Source: Desulfoluna sp. (lineage in GTDB: Bacteria; Desulfobacterota; Desulfobacteria; Desulfobacterales; Desulfolunaceae). Taken from it: a stretch of DNA of 57,568 bases. Under the pieces are notes generated by a model. The model ran no database searches and was not told the DNA's origin. It worked only from the letters and a program-made list of their open reading frames with translations. Of this stretch, positions 49,586-57,568 are shown piece by piece (positions within the stretch are counted from its first letter, which is position 1; each line of letters opens with the position of its first letter). Both the position numbers and the translations under genes were made by a program. The stretch covers positions 1 to 57,568 of the forward strand of contig NZ_JAQYWB010000039.1 in assembly GCF_030145185.1 (NCBI RefSeq). The letters run 5' to 3'.

Positions 49586-51348
49586 ATTAAGAGGGCTTTA
49601 TCGCGGGTCTGTGTTTCTAAAAATGTTTTTGCAATGTTGGACGAATAAACAATAATTTGAACCATCATGTTCATCAACTCCATGTGGACCTCATGGGTCT
49701 CCATGGACGCCACCTGTTTCCCTACCATGCGGTCGAGATGATGCACCCGGTACTGCAGTTCCAGGTCAAGGTACTTTCGCTCCTTGGCCATGATCCGCTG
49801 CGCTTTTTCCAAGTCCTGCTCGGCAAACGCTTCCTTTAAGAGGCGAATCTGTTTGCACACCTTCTGGTGATAAATGGTCAGCTCCTCGCGTCCCTCCTCC
49901 GAAAAATCGTGGGACAGTTCCCGTTTTTTCTTGATCAGAGGCAACACATTTCTGTGGATAATATCCCCGATACTTTCCATATCCCTGACAATGGAGACCA
50001 TGGCGTACACCACCCGAAGCTGGGATTCAGACGCCCCGCTCCGGGCAACCTTGAGAAGGTAGTCGGTGATCTTCTCTTCGAGATAATCGATCTCCTCCTC
50101 GCGCATATCGATCCCCTCAAGAAGGGTGAGTTCCGGGTAGACTTTATCTCTTTTGGGCCTCTGGGTCACAAAGGGAACGGAGACGGCCTTGAGAAGGTGT
50201 TCGAGGGCCGCCGCCATGCGGGAAATTTCAGCACGGGCCAGGTCCACAGCCAGGGCAGGCGAGACGATCTTGCTCTCATCAAGAAAGGTGGTGGTATACC
50301 GGGGAATCGGGCAGTCCGTCTCCGGGAGTATCCGCACGACCAACCGGGCAAAGGCATCGGTGAAGGGCAGAAAAATCACCCCGATCACGATATTGAACAC
50401 GGAGTGGGCGTTGGCAATCTGACGGGCGATATCAGAATTGAACTCGTCCCCCAGCCAGGCAATACATAAGGTGAACTCGGGAGTCCACCCGATAAACAAG
50501 AGCACCCCGATGATACGAATCATCACGTTGGCCAGAGCCACCCGCTTGGCATCCCGGTTGGCGCCAATGCTGGCAAAACCCGCGGTCACACAGGTGCCGA
50601 TGTTAGCCCCCAGCACCATGGGAATCGACGCCTCCAGAGAGATCAACCCCTCCAGGCCCAGCACAATCAAAATACCGATGAAGGCCGTGGAACTCTGAAT
50701 CATGGTGGTCAGGACCACGCCGATGAGAAGCCCCAGAAATCGATTTTCCAGGCCCGAGAGCAGGGTGATCACCTCCTGGCTGCTGCGCAACGGACGCATG
50801 GAATCGCCCATCAGCTTCAAACCATAAAACAGGACACCAAAGCCAAGGAGAACATCCCCAAAGGCTTTTGTGGAATCATTTTTCGATAAAAGCCGGATCA
50901 AAAAGCCCGTGGCAATCATCAACAGGGCGTAATCGGTCACTTTAAAGGCGATCAATTGGGCCGTGATGGTCATGCCGATGCCCGCACCGATCAACACCCC
51001 GATGGTCTGCATGAATTGCATGAGCCCCGCCTGGACAAAGCCCACCAGCATCACCGAGGTGGCACTTCCCGACTGAACCAGCATGGTCACCACAATGCCC
51101 AGAAGCATCCCGCGGTACTTGTTTTTGGTCAGGTTGGCCAAAATGGTCCGCAATCGGTCTCCGGCAGCTCGCTGCATGCCCTCGCTCATCAACTCCATAC
51201 CGAAAAGAAAAAAAGCGAGCCCGCCCATCAAACCCATGAGCTGAAGGCCCCAATGGATTTCAGAAAGATCCCCGGCCCAGGCATCCGCCGCAAAAAAAGT
51301 AATTCCTGCGGCCCCCACCCAGGCCAATATTTTCTGTTTACCCGTCAT
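49582..51348 (-). CDS. Na/Pi cotransporter family protein with PhoU-like tail
   Basis: A 588-aa membrane protein. The ATG at 51348 follows GAGGCAGG; it begins with a signal-like helix (ILAWVGAAGITFFAADAWAG). Two inverted NptA/SLC34 repeats carry the QSSS-like motifs: LVQSGSATSVMLVGFVQAG (about 85-103) and MIQSSTAFIGILIVLGLEG (about 210-228), with GANIGTC between. The last 200 residues are helical and PhoU-like (RVVYAMVSIVRDMESIGDII; ELTIYHQKVCKQIRLLKEAF). It probably imports or exports phosphate with Na+. No pst genes nearby. Confidence 0.9.
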   Translation of the reverse strand: MTGKQKILAWVGAAGITFFAADAWAGDLSEIHWGLQLMGLMGGLAFFLFGMELMSEGMQRAAGDRLRTILANLTKNKYRGMLLGIVVTMLVQSGSATSVMLVGFVQAGLMQFMQTIGVLIGAGIGMTITAQLIAFKVTDYALLMIATGFLIRLLSKNDSTKAFGDVLLGFGVLFYGLKLMGDSMRPLRSSQEVITLLSGLENRFLGLLIGVVLTTMIQSSTAFIGILIVLGLEGLISLEASIPMVLGANIGTCVTAGFASIGANRDAKRVALANVMIRIIGVLLFIGWTPEFTLCIAWLGDEFNSDIARQIANAHSVFNIVIGVIFLPFTDAFARLVVRILPETDCPIPRYTTTFLDESKIVSPALAVDLARAEISRMAAALEHLLKAVSVPFVTQRPKRDKVYPELTLLEGIDMREEEIDYLEEKITDYLLKVARSGASESQLRVVYAMVSIVRDMESIGDIIHRNVLPLIKKKRELSHDFSEEGREELTIYHQKVCKQIRLLKEAFAEQDLEKAQRIMAKERKYLDLELQYRVHHLDRMVGKQVASMETHEVHMELMNMMVQIIVYSSNIAKTFLETQTRDKALLI

Positions 51349-52066
51349 ACAATACCTGCCTCTCGTCAATTCATCCATCGACTGGAGAGAGTCTCGCAAG
51401 CCACCGACCCATGGCCGACCTCTCATCCAGGATATCCCAAGTCATGCATCAAAAAATATCCTCGTTCAGGGGGCACGGCCACGCCCTCCCCCTTTCGGCC
51501 CTGAACCACAGCCCCTTGATTTTTCAAAATCCCTCGCGAGTCGGCCTTAATCTGCGGCTGAGGGATGCAAATCATCTTAGTGAAGGCACTTAGCTGCCGT
51601 CAACAGGATTTAAGCCCTCCACAGGCCCTCCCGGCCCGAAATCCAAGGCAACGGTGGGTATCGGGCAGATTGACAACCCTTTCGATATCTTGTATCTAAT
51701 CCTTCATAATGCATGCATACGCCCGATGAGATGACAGGGTCGCCCCTATGGACCGCCCATCCCCTGCATGCCGGCAACTCTGCCGAACGACCGTGAAACA
51801 ATACCAAAGGCAACTTTGCACACCCCGTCCCAAACAGGGTGCCTTGTTTTTTTGCAAAGCCCGCTGAAGATTCTTCAGCGTTCGTAATAAGTCGGCATTC
51901 AAAGTGCCTCGCAACACCATAAGGTGTTGCACACGAAGACCAGCGACACCATTTAATCTATGGAAGAAGAGAGCGCTTTCGACTTTTTTACGAGGCCATC
52001 ACAAAATAATTGATCTGTACATCAAGGGCTTCGGCCCGTTCGATTTGACCTTCCAAGGAGGCATCC
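51349..52066. other. Intergenic stretch before ssb
   Basis: No gene is supported. Hairpins: CGCTGAAGATTCTTCAGCG (51862-51880) and GCAACACCATAAGGTGTTGC (51911-51930), both perfect. The second lies about 140 bp ahead of ssb and may act in its leader. I see no SOS-type CTG-N10-CAG box. Confidence 0.5.
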
Positions 52067-52687
52067 ATGGCCAGTTTAAACAAGGTGATGATTATTGGGA
52101 ACTTAGGCAGAGACCCTGAGGTGAGCTACACCCCCAGCGGTCTTGCCATTTGCAAATTCAGTCTCGCCACCACCGACGTCCGGGTGGACCGCAACAGCGG
52201 AGAGCGCACGGAGCGAACCGAGTGGCACCGCATCACCGTGTTCGGGAAAACCGCAGAAAACTGCGGCCGATTCCTCGCCAAGGGCAGGCAGGTTTATGTC
52301 GAAGGACGCCTCCAGACCAGCTCCTACGAAAAAGACGGCATCACCCGCTACTCCACAGACATCATTGCCAACCAGGTCACCTTCCTGGGCAGTCGCAACG
52401 CGGACGGCGGCGGTCAGCAGGCTGGCGGAGGTTTCGGCGGGGGACAGACCAACCAGCAAGGCGGTGGGTATAACCAAAACCAAGGCCAAGGCCAGAATCA
52501 AGGCGGTGGGTACGGCAACGCCGGCGGCTATCCCGGAAGCTACAACAACACGCCCCAGCAGCCTGCGGCACAGCCCCCCCAACAGCCTGCGGCACAGCCC
52601 CAGAACGGTGGCTTTGGGCAGGGAGGTGGCTACGGAGGCGGAGACACAGGGTTCACCAACCCGCCCGACGACGACATCCCCTTCTAG
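52067..52687 (+). CDS. ssb: Single-stranded DNA-binding protein
   Basis: A 206-aa SSB. Residues 1-110 are the OB fold ([58 protein letters not shown]). Residues 115-195 form a Gly/Gln/Asn/Pro-rich linker with [11 protein letters not shown]-type repeats. The last residues are DDDIPF, the partner-binding tip of SSB proteins. AAGGAGGCATCC gives the start. It stands alone, not next to uvrA or rpsF, and is followed by a strong terminator. Confidence 0.96.
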   Translation: MASLNKVMIIGNLGRDPEVSYTPSGLAICKFSLATTDVRVDRNSGERTERTEWHRITVFGKTAENCGRFLAKGRQVYVEGRLQTSSYEKDGITRYSTDIIANQVTFLGSRNADGGGQQAGGGFGGGQTNQQGGGYNQNQGQGQNQGGGYGNAGGYPGSYNNTPQQPAAQPPQQPAAQPQNGGFGQGGGYGGGDTGFTNPPDDDIPF

Positions 52688-52726
52688 GATATCTGTCCCT
52701 GGGCCAAAAGGGCCACACAAGACTCA

Positions 52727-52763
52727 AAAGGCCTCCTTGGTAAACCAAGGGGGCCTTTTTTTT
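52727..52763 (+). terminator. Rho-independent terminator of ssb
   Basis: AAAGGCCTCCTTGG and CCAAGGGGGCCTTT pair, followed by a run of eight T bases. Confidence 0.93.
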
Positions 52764-53042
52764 GTCTGAAACGTTACATGAATGCGGATGCGGGTGCGAG
52801 GTACTGAGAGTTCCGACAACAATCGAGCATTCGCAAACCCGCTTTCAAGATGGCTCCCCTTGCCGCCGGAGTTATTCCGGTTAAAGTCAACGGCTAAGTT
52901 GGATTCTGAGCACCGACAGCTCATGTCCTTGCGACGCACTGTGCGTTTCCTCGCACTTCACGCGAATGCGAATGCGAGGTACTGAGAGTTCCGACAACAA
53001 TCGAGCATTCGCAAACCCGCTTTCAAGGTGGCGCCACCTTGT
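52764..53042 (-). repeat. Long-form gene-terminal repeats, two tandem copies
   Basis: Cores (minus strand CAAGGTGGCGCCACCTTG type) are at about 52829-52870 and 53005-53042, about 177 bp apart. The intervening tail has GCACCGACAGCTCATGTCC and GAATGCGAATGCGAGGTACT. The right copy ends exactly where the glpB stop lies, in glpB orientation. GAGGTACTGAGAGTTCCGAC occurs twice. Confidence 0.88.
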
Positions 53043-54341
53043 TCAGGCGCCACAGGACTCAGCCGCCCTGAATGCCGTGGCGATGGAAATACCCGCCCCG
53101 CTTTTTTCCCGTTTCCAGTCCTGATGGGCCAGGATGCTGCCGGCCACAAAGAGGTTGGAGTTCACGGGCCTGCCCCCTTCGGAAAGAGGGTGCATCTGTT
53201 CATCGGACTCCACCCCGGCCCGATTGACGGCATGCCCCTTCGGATCAAAGAGGTCACATCGGTGCCATGCCTCCCTGCCGGACGGCTGGGCAACGTAAAG
53301 ATCCAGAAGGGGTTCTGTCACACGGCACCGATCTCCCACCAGCCCTCCACCCATAAAGCGCCCGGTGGCCAGGATCATCTTGCGGGCCGAAAGGGTTTTC
53401 TCGTCTCCCCGAAGGGAGGCAGTGATGGAAAATCCAGTGTCGGTCTCGGTCACGACCTGAGCCCGTCCGCCCACAAAGGTGGCCACGCCATACCGTGAAA
53501 AAGCCCGATCCAGAGCTTCCCGCAATCGAACCCCCGCAGCGGTGGGGGGCATGCCCGGGATTTCAAAACAGGGGACACCAAGGGAGGCTTCCAGATGTTC
53601 CAGGGCCTCACGGCTCCTTTCCATGCCGATGATCGGGGGCAAGCCCACGGCCTGGTGGCCGTCGAGATGGGGACGGAGGGCCTGAATCAGCCGTTCCCGT
53701 CCCTTTGGAAGATCCAACTCCCGGGCCAGGGCTTCGGCATAAAGATCCCCGGGTCGCCCCAGCCCTTCCGGCGCAATCTCCACCGCCGAGAGGGTGGGCC
53801 AGAAGCCCCTGGCGGTCTGGGCCACCTGGCTGGCCTCAAAGCCTTTGAGCCCCCGGATCCCCACAATGAGCGTTTTCCATCGTTGTTCAAGGGCCGTTGC
53901 CCCCGCCATCATGGTCTCCGGCAGGGCATAACTGGCCTTAACCGTTCCCACACTGGTGATCACCCGACCATTTTCAGGACAAAGCTGATACCCCACCCCC
54001 TCCTCGGCAAGAACGCTTATGAAGGACTGAAAGGCCTCTCGAATCGTACCCGCCCCGAGTTTCCCATACGGGTGCCCCGGGGTCGATTGAACCAGGGCAT
54101 CCACAGTATCCCAGGGCCGGGTGGTGTACGCGCTCTCCCCGGGGATCATGCCCACCAGGTCAAAGAGCCCGCTGGACAGGGGCAGCTGGCTGCCACTCCC
54201 CACCACGGCCACGGAGAGCCCACGCTTGGCAGCAAACAAAGCCGCGGCACTTCCAGCCAGACCGTTTCCAATGACCACAACATCCCAAGGGGCCGTCCAG
54301 GGGTCTCGGGCCACACCCTCTGTGCATCCGGGGTTAATCAT
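53043..54341 (-). CDS. glpB: Anaerobic glycerol-3-phosphate dehydrogenase subunit B
   Basis: A 432-aa flavoprotein subunit of the GlpABC enzyme that oxidises glycerol-3-phosphate to DHAP. The Rossmann start VVVIGNGLAGSAAALFAAKRG, SGLFDLVGM, and late KMILATGRFMGGGLVGD and VAGSILAHQDWKREKSGAGI match GlpB. I choose ATG 54341 (MINPGCTEG), after GGAGGTGGAG. It overlaps the glpA stop by 8 bp, so translation is coupled. The usual third gene, glpC (membrane Fe-S subunit), does not follow: a repeat and then ssb come next. Confidence 0.9.
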   Translation of the reverse strand: MINPGCTEGVARDPWTAPWDVVVIGNGLAGSAAALFAAKRGLSVAVVGSGSQLPLSSGLFDLVGMIPGESAYTTRPWDTVDALVQSTPGHPYGKLGAGTIREAFQSFISVLAEEGVGYQLCPENGRVITSVGTVKASYALPETMMAGATALEQRWKTLIVGIRGLKGFEASQVAQTARGFWPTLSAVEIAPEGLGRPGDLYAEALARELDLPKGRERLIQALRPHLDGHQAVGLPPIIGMERSREALEHLEASLGVPCFEIPGMPPTAAGVRLREALDRAFSRYGVATFVGGRAQVVTETDTGFSITASLRGDEKTLSARKMILATGRFMGGGLVGDRCRVTEPLLDLYVAQPSGREAWHRCDLFDPKGHAVNRAGVESDEQMHPLSEGGRPVNSNLFVAGSILAHQDWKREKSGAGISIATAFRAAESCGA

Positions 54342-55893
54342 GCTCCACCTCCATCCCAAACAATCCACACTGCAAGGCTTCATGCAACTCTGCACGCGCC
54401 AGGTTATCCCCCCAGGAGACAGGCCGCATTCCCTTCCAGCGCTCCTTATAAAAACGCCTCAGGCCGGAGATTCCTGCATCCTGCGTCAAGTGCCCCTGGC
54501 CATACATCCAGGCCGCCAGCCGCAGCCCGCAAAAACTTCCCTGGCAGGCCCCTTTCCCCACGCGGCTGCGAAGTCCCACCTCCGCAAGGCCCGTCGCCAG
54601 CCCCTGCTGTTTCAGAGAGGCAACCAGGGAGGAGATCACCGACTCAGACACCATTTCGCACTCACAGATCATCCCGTCCCCGGCCTGATGCCCTGACATC
54701 CATTTTTTCGGAGCAGCACCGGGTTCAGTCCACAGGGCACCGCTACTGACCGGAAGCGGGCGCGTCCGGGTCACACAGGGTCCGCCCGTCCCAAGATAAT
54801 GACACACCGCATCGGCCGCTCGTTCTGCCATCAGGCGGTAGGTGGTGAGCTTTCCACCGGTAATGGTAAACACATTCTCCACACCCTCGGCTCCATGATC
54901 CATCAGCCTGAACCCCCGGCTGACGGTGCGATCATCGCCCCCGCCCGAGGCACCGAACAAGGGTCGGACCCCACTGTAGGCACGAATCATCCGCGTGCTG
55001 GCAAGACGGGGAATCAGCGCCGATGCCTCTTCCACAATGCGATCCACTTCCGCAGAGGTCGGCCAGGCAACGTCGGGGTTCTCCACCGGCGTCGAGGTGG
55101 TCCCCACAATCGAGACGGTCCCTCCGGGTACCACAATATCGGCATCGGAAGGGCGACGCAGACGATTCACCACGCAGCGGGTCATGCGATGATCCGTCAC
55201 CACAAGGGTCCCTTTGGAGCAACGCACCGGCGTCTTGGCCCCGGCGATGGCGGCCACATACCCGGCCCAGGCTCCGGCGGCATTGACCACGCAGGTGGTC
55301 TCCACCTCCAGGGTCTCACCGGTGGACCGACGCTGCAACACGGCATGGGTCACCCGAGGACCCTGCCGCTTCACCCCGACAAAGGCGGTGCCGCAAAGCA
55401 ACTCCGCCCCATGACTCAAGGCATCGGCCACGTTGTCCAGGGAGAGGCGAAAAGGATCCACCGTCGCGTCATTGACCTCATAGGCCGTGATCAAATGTGT
55501 GGAAAGACTCGGTTCGAGAGCGCGGGCTTCCGCCACATCCATCTGACGATGAGGGATCCGGCTCTGGGAGAGGAGCCCCTCAAAATCTTCCATATCGTTT
55601 TCATTGTCCCCTTCAACCCCCACAAAAAGGCCGCCCGTGGCCTCGATACACTGGGGAGCCATCTCACGGAGCAGGATGTTTTCGTCCTGGCACTCTTCCG
55701 CAGAATCCCTGTCCGTCAAAAGATACCTCGCCCCGCTGTGGAGCAGGCCATGGTTCCCGCCCGAAGCCCCGGAGTTGATATCGCCTCGCTCCACAATCAA
55801 AACACTGAGCCCTCGCAGTGCAAGGTCCCGTGCCACGCCGCATCCTGTCGCGCCCGCTCCGATGACCGTCACATCGGCTTTCATTCGTTTCAT
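54334..55893 (-). CDS. glpA: Anaerobic glycerol-3-phosphate dehydrogenase subunit A
   Basis: A 519-aa FAD-containing catalytic subunit. FAD site VTVIGAGATGCGVARDLALR, RGDINSGASGGNHGLLHSGARYL (DAO family), VNAAGAWAGYVA, and FTITGGKLTTYRLMAE. The C-terminus has the BFD-like [2Fe-2S] region: CECE at about 418-421 and GKGACQGSFC. ATG 55893 follows CAGGGG; ATG 55935 is an in-frame alternative without a good ribosome-binding site. It is transcribed with glpB and away from a DeoR-type regulator that probably controls it. Confidence 0.92.
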   Translation of the reverse strand: MKRMKADVTVIGAGATGCGVARDLALRGLSVLIVERGDINSGASGGNHGLLHSGARYLLTDRDSAEECQDENILLREMAPQCIEATGGLFVGVEGDNENDMEDFEGLLSQSRIPHRQMDVAEARALEPSLSTHLITAYEVNDATVDPFRLSLDNVADALSHGAELLCGTAFVGVKRQGPRVTHAVLQRRSTGETLEVETTCVVNAAGAWAGYVAAIAGAKTPVRCSKGTLVVTDHRMTRCVVNRLRRPSDADIVVPGGTVSIVGTTSTPVENPDVAWPTSAEVDRIVEEASALIPRLASTRMIRAYSGVRPLFGASGGGDDRTVSRGFRLMDHGAEGVENVFTITGGKLTTYRLMAERAADAVCHYLGTGGPCVTRTRPLPVSSGALWTEPGAAPKKWMSGHQAGDGMICECEMVSESVISSLVASLKQQGLATGLAEVGLRSRVGKGACQGSFCGLRLAAWMYGQGHLTQDAGISGLRRFYKERWKGMRPVSWGDNLARAELHEALQCGLFGMEVEHD

Positions 55894-56328
55894 AATCCCC
55901 TGATGCTCCGTGAAAGAGTCAGAAAGTTCCTTCATTAAGAGTCATCCCGCGTCTCGCATGTCACAGACGAATCAACGCCGCTCGCCCAAAGGCCCCTCAC
56001 AGCTCCGGATGTTCGATTTCCAAAGCAGAAGTGCCCCCCGAAAACACCGCCGGAGATAACCTCTTAATCATCTGAATTCCATGGGGAAAGGCGCATAAAG
56101 AACCACTCTCTACGGTCCCGTGGCCAAGTTCGGAATCGACCCTTCGGCCATCCATGCTCTCCAGATTGTTCATAACACAACACAAATTTTCGGATTTGAA
56201 AACCATAAACCGTCAATTCAACCCCACCAAAGTGAGACAATATCTCTTGAGAAAAAGGGATTACGATGTTATCACACAACAAACCAGTAAGGTTCGTTCT
56301 CATGAAAAACGAAAAAAGGAGAGTAGAA
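55894..56328. promoter_or_regulatory. Divergent control region of glpAB and the DeoR-type gene
   Basis: An AT-rich core at 56160-56300 lies between the two starts. TTTCGGATTTGAAAACC and nearby AATTCAACCCC could hold promoter and GlpR-type sites, but I cannot assign a palindrome with confidence. No gene is seen. Confidence 0.4.
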
Positions 56329-57144
56329 GTGAACACCGGGGATCGGGAATACAATGCGACGGATGTCATCCGAACCCTGCCGAGACGTCAGAAGGCGATC
56401 TATGACATGGTCCTTGAAAAGGGCTTTGTCTCCATCGAAGGGCTCTCTCAGCACTTCTCCGTGACGCCCCAGACTATCCGGCGGGATATCAACAACCTCT
56501 GCAGCGCCAAACTGCTCCAAAGATACCATGGAGGGGCCGGCCTTCTGAACAGCGTGGAAAATTTCACCTACTCCACCCGAAAATCCCTCTGTTCGGAAGA
56601 GAAAATACGCGTGGCCAAACACGTGGCACAGTTCATCCCCAACAACGCCTCCCTTTTTCTTGATATCGGTACCTCCACCGAAGAGGTGGCCCGAGCCCTG
56701 GTGGACAAAACCGGGCTTCGCATCATCACCAACAACCTGAACGTCGCCTCCATCCTGGGGCAGAACCGCGGGTTTGAGATTCTGGTCTCCGGCGGCGTGG
56801 TCCGAAACCACGACCTCGGCATCACCGGAGAGGCCGCCATCGACTTCATCAGCCAGTTCAAGGTGGACTTCGGCATCATCTCCGTCGCCGGCATCGACCC
56901 GGACGGCACCCTCATCGACTTCGACTACAACGAAGTCCGCATCGCCCGCGCCATCATCAGCAACTCCCGCCAGGTCTTCCTCGTGGCCGACCACTCCAAG
57001 TTCAACCGCAGCGCCATGGTGCGCATCGGCAATCTGGAAGAGGTGGACGCCCTCTTCACCGACCGCACCCCACCAGCCGGATTCCTCGAAATCATCAAAC
57101 GAGGCGATGTCAACCTGCACATCGCACCCGGCGGGAAACACTGA
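56329..57144 (+). CDS. glpR: DeoR/GlpR-family transcriptional regulator
   Basis: A 271-aa DeoR-family repressor. The N-terminal HTH (RRQKAIYDMVLEKGFVSIEG, then LSQHFSVTPQTIRRDINNLC) includes the family's TIRRD motif. The sugar-phosphate-sensing domain follows (LFLDIGTSTEEVARAL, ITNNLNVASILGQ, GGVVRNHDLGITGEAAIDFI, FLVADHSKFNRSAMV). I choose GTG 56329 after AAGGAGAG; ATG codons at 56302 and 56266 are alternatives. Being divergent from glpAB, it is probably GlpR answering to glycerol-3-phosphate. A repeat starts ten bases after its stop. Confidence 0.88.
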   Translation: MNTGDREYNATDVIRTLPRRQKAIYDMVLEKGFVSIEGLSQHFSVTPQTIRRDINNLCSAKLLQRYHGGAGLLNSVENFTYSTRKSLCSEEKIRVAKHVAQFIPNNASLFLDIGTSTEEVARALVDKTGLRIITNNLNVASILGQNRGFEILVSGGVVRNHDLGITGEAAIDFISQFKVDFGIISVAGIDPDGTLIDFDYNEVRIARAIISNSRQVFLVADHSKFNRSAMVRIGNLEEVDALFTDRTPPAGFLEIIKRGDVNLHIAPGGKH

Positions 57145-57150
57145 GAAAAA

Positions 57151-57568
57151 ATGCCTCCGGCGGCAAGGTGGCGCCACCTTGAAAGCGGGTTTGCGAATGC
57201 GCATCGAGAGTCGTCATTCCGGGCTGAAATGCGTCCGCATTCGCTTGAAGTGCAAGGAAACTCACAGTACCTCGCAAGTGCATGAGATGTAGATGGACGG
57301 AATTCAATTCAGCCGTTAACTTTAACCGGAACAACTCCGGCGGCAAGGTGAGCCACCTTGAAAACGGGGTGGCGAACGCGCATCGGGAGTCGTCATTCCG
57401 GGCTGAAATACGTCCGCATTCGCTTGAAGTGCAAGGAAACTCACAGTACCTCGCAAGTGCATGAGCTGTAGATGGACGGAATTCAATTCAGCCGTTAACT
57501 TTAACCGGAACAACTCCGGCGGCAAGGTGAGCCACCTTGAAAACGGGGTGGCGAACGCGCACCGGGAG
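57151..57568 (+). repeat. Gene-terminal repeat, long form, at least three tandem copies
   Basis: Cores start at 57155, 57335 and 57514, a period of 179-180 bp; the last is cut by the window end. Units 2 and 3 are almost identical. Each unit is the CAAGGTG-stem core plus the tail with GCTGAAAT, CGTCCGCATTCGCTTGAAGT and CAGCCGTTAACTTTAACCGG. Orientation is that of the glpR-like gene just upstream. Confidence 0.93.

Noticed and set aside
57151-57568. CRISPR-like regular repeats
   Set aside because: Units of about 180 bp are nearly identical throughout, with no short repeat/variable spacer pattern.
1-57568. tRNA or rRNA genes
   Set aside because: I found no cloverleaf-type or rRNA sequence on reading either strand, though a dedicated scan was not possible.

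Overview
The window looks like a chromosomal segment of a Desulfobacterota bacterium (most likely a Desulfobacterales relative). This rests on gene content: a FadN-type beta-oxidation pair, anaerobic glpA/glpB, DUF523, DUF1848, SulP and Na/Pi transporters. It also rests on GC-rich housekeeping genes with many dispersed palindromic repeats. Genus-level placement cannot be made from the sequence alone.

Left region, 1 to about 9.2 kb: an accessory, partly AT-rich mosaic that reads as an integron gene-cassette array without a visible integrase. At the left edge is the 5' part of a group II intron on the minus strand. Its end lies inside an attC-like site, the arrangement known for class C-attC introns. 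Small, mostly unknown plus-strand genes follow, some separated by attC-like hairpins. They include a SAM methyltransferase, a cupin, a two-TM peptide and a VanX-like D-Ala-D-Ala dipeptidase. A RAYT transposase flanked by inverted REP-like sequences, a truncated intron copy, an 8-bp tandem repeat and a family of MITE-like elements with AACCCGGATATTTCATGA-type ends have invaded the array.

9.3 to 13.3 kb: a CsgG-like lipoprotein with a TPR-like tail, an LPP20-type lipoprotein and a YjbR-family protein. 13.8 to 19.2 kb: a plus-strand cluster with a YheO/DauR-type regulator, RidA, a threonine-synthase-like PLP enzyme, a DSD1-type D-amino-acid lyase, an S4 protein and a Gate-domain membrane protein. 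This is plausibly a hydroxy- or D-amino-acid catabolic unit. 19.7 to 27 kb: serB, a radical SAM protein and a CBS pair, then a thiolase and a FadN-like bifunctional enzyme. Two TetR/FadR-like palindromes lie upstream of the FadN-like gene.

27.3 to 40 kb: an alpha/alpha-toroid protein with an LbH acyltransferase, DUF1848, dusB, an Asn-rich protein, HNH, era, engB, hisG, hisI, a class A PBP and DUF523. 40 to 51.4 kb: two overlapping CPA-type antiporter genes facing a PII-like plus EIIA-Ntr-like pair, a large LbH protein, a SulP transporter with an unusual insertion, an rRNA-methyltransferase-like gene and a Na/Pi cotransporter. 52 to 57 kb: ssb, then glpB and glpA (no glpC) divergent from a DeoR/GlpR-type regulator.

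The most striking genome-scale feature is a dispersed repeat with a CAAGGTG/CACCTTG stem, present in more than 15 copies. Most copies sit just downstream of a stop codon and in the same orientation as that gene, on both strands. Several copies are expanded into tandem units of about 180 bp.
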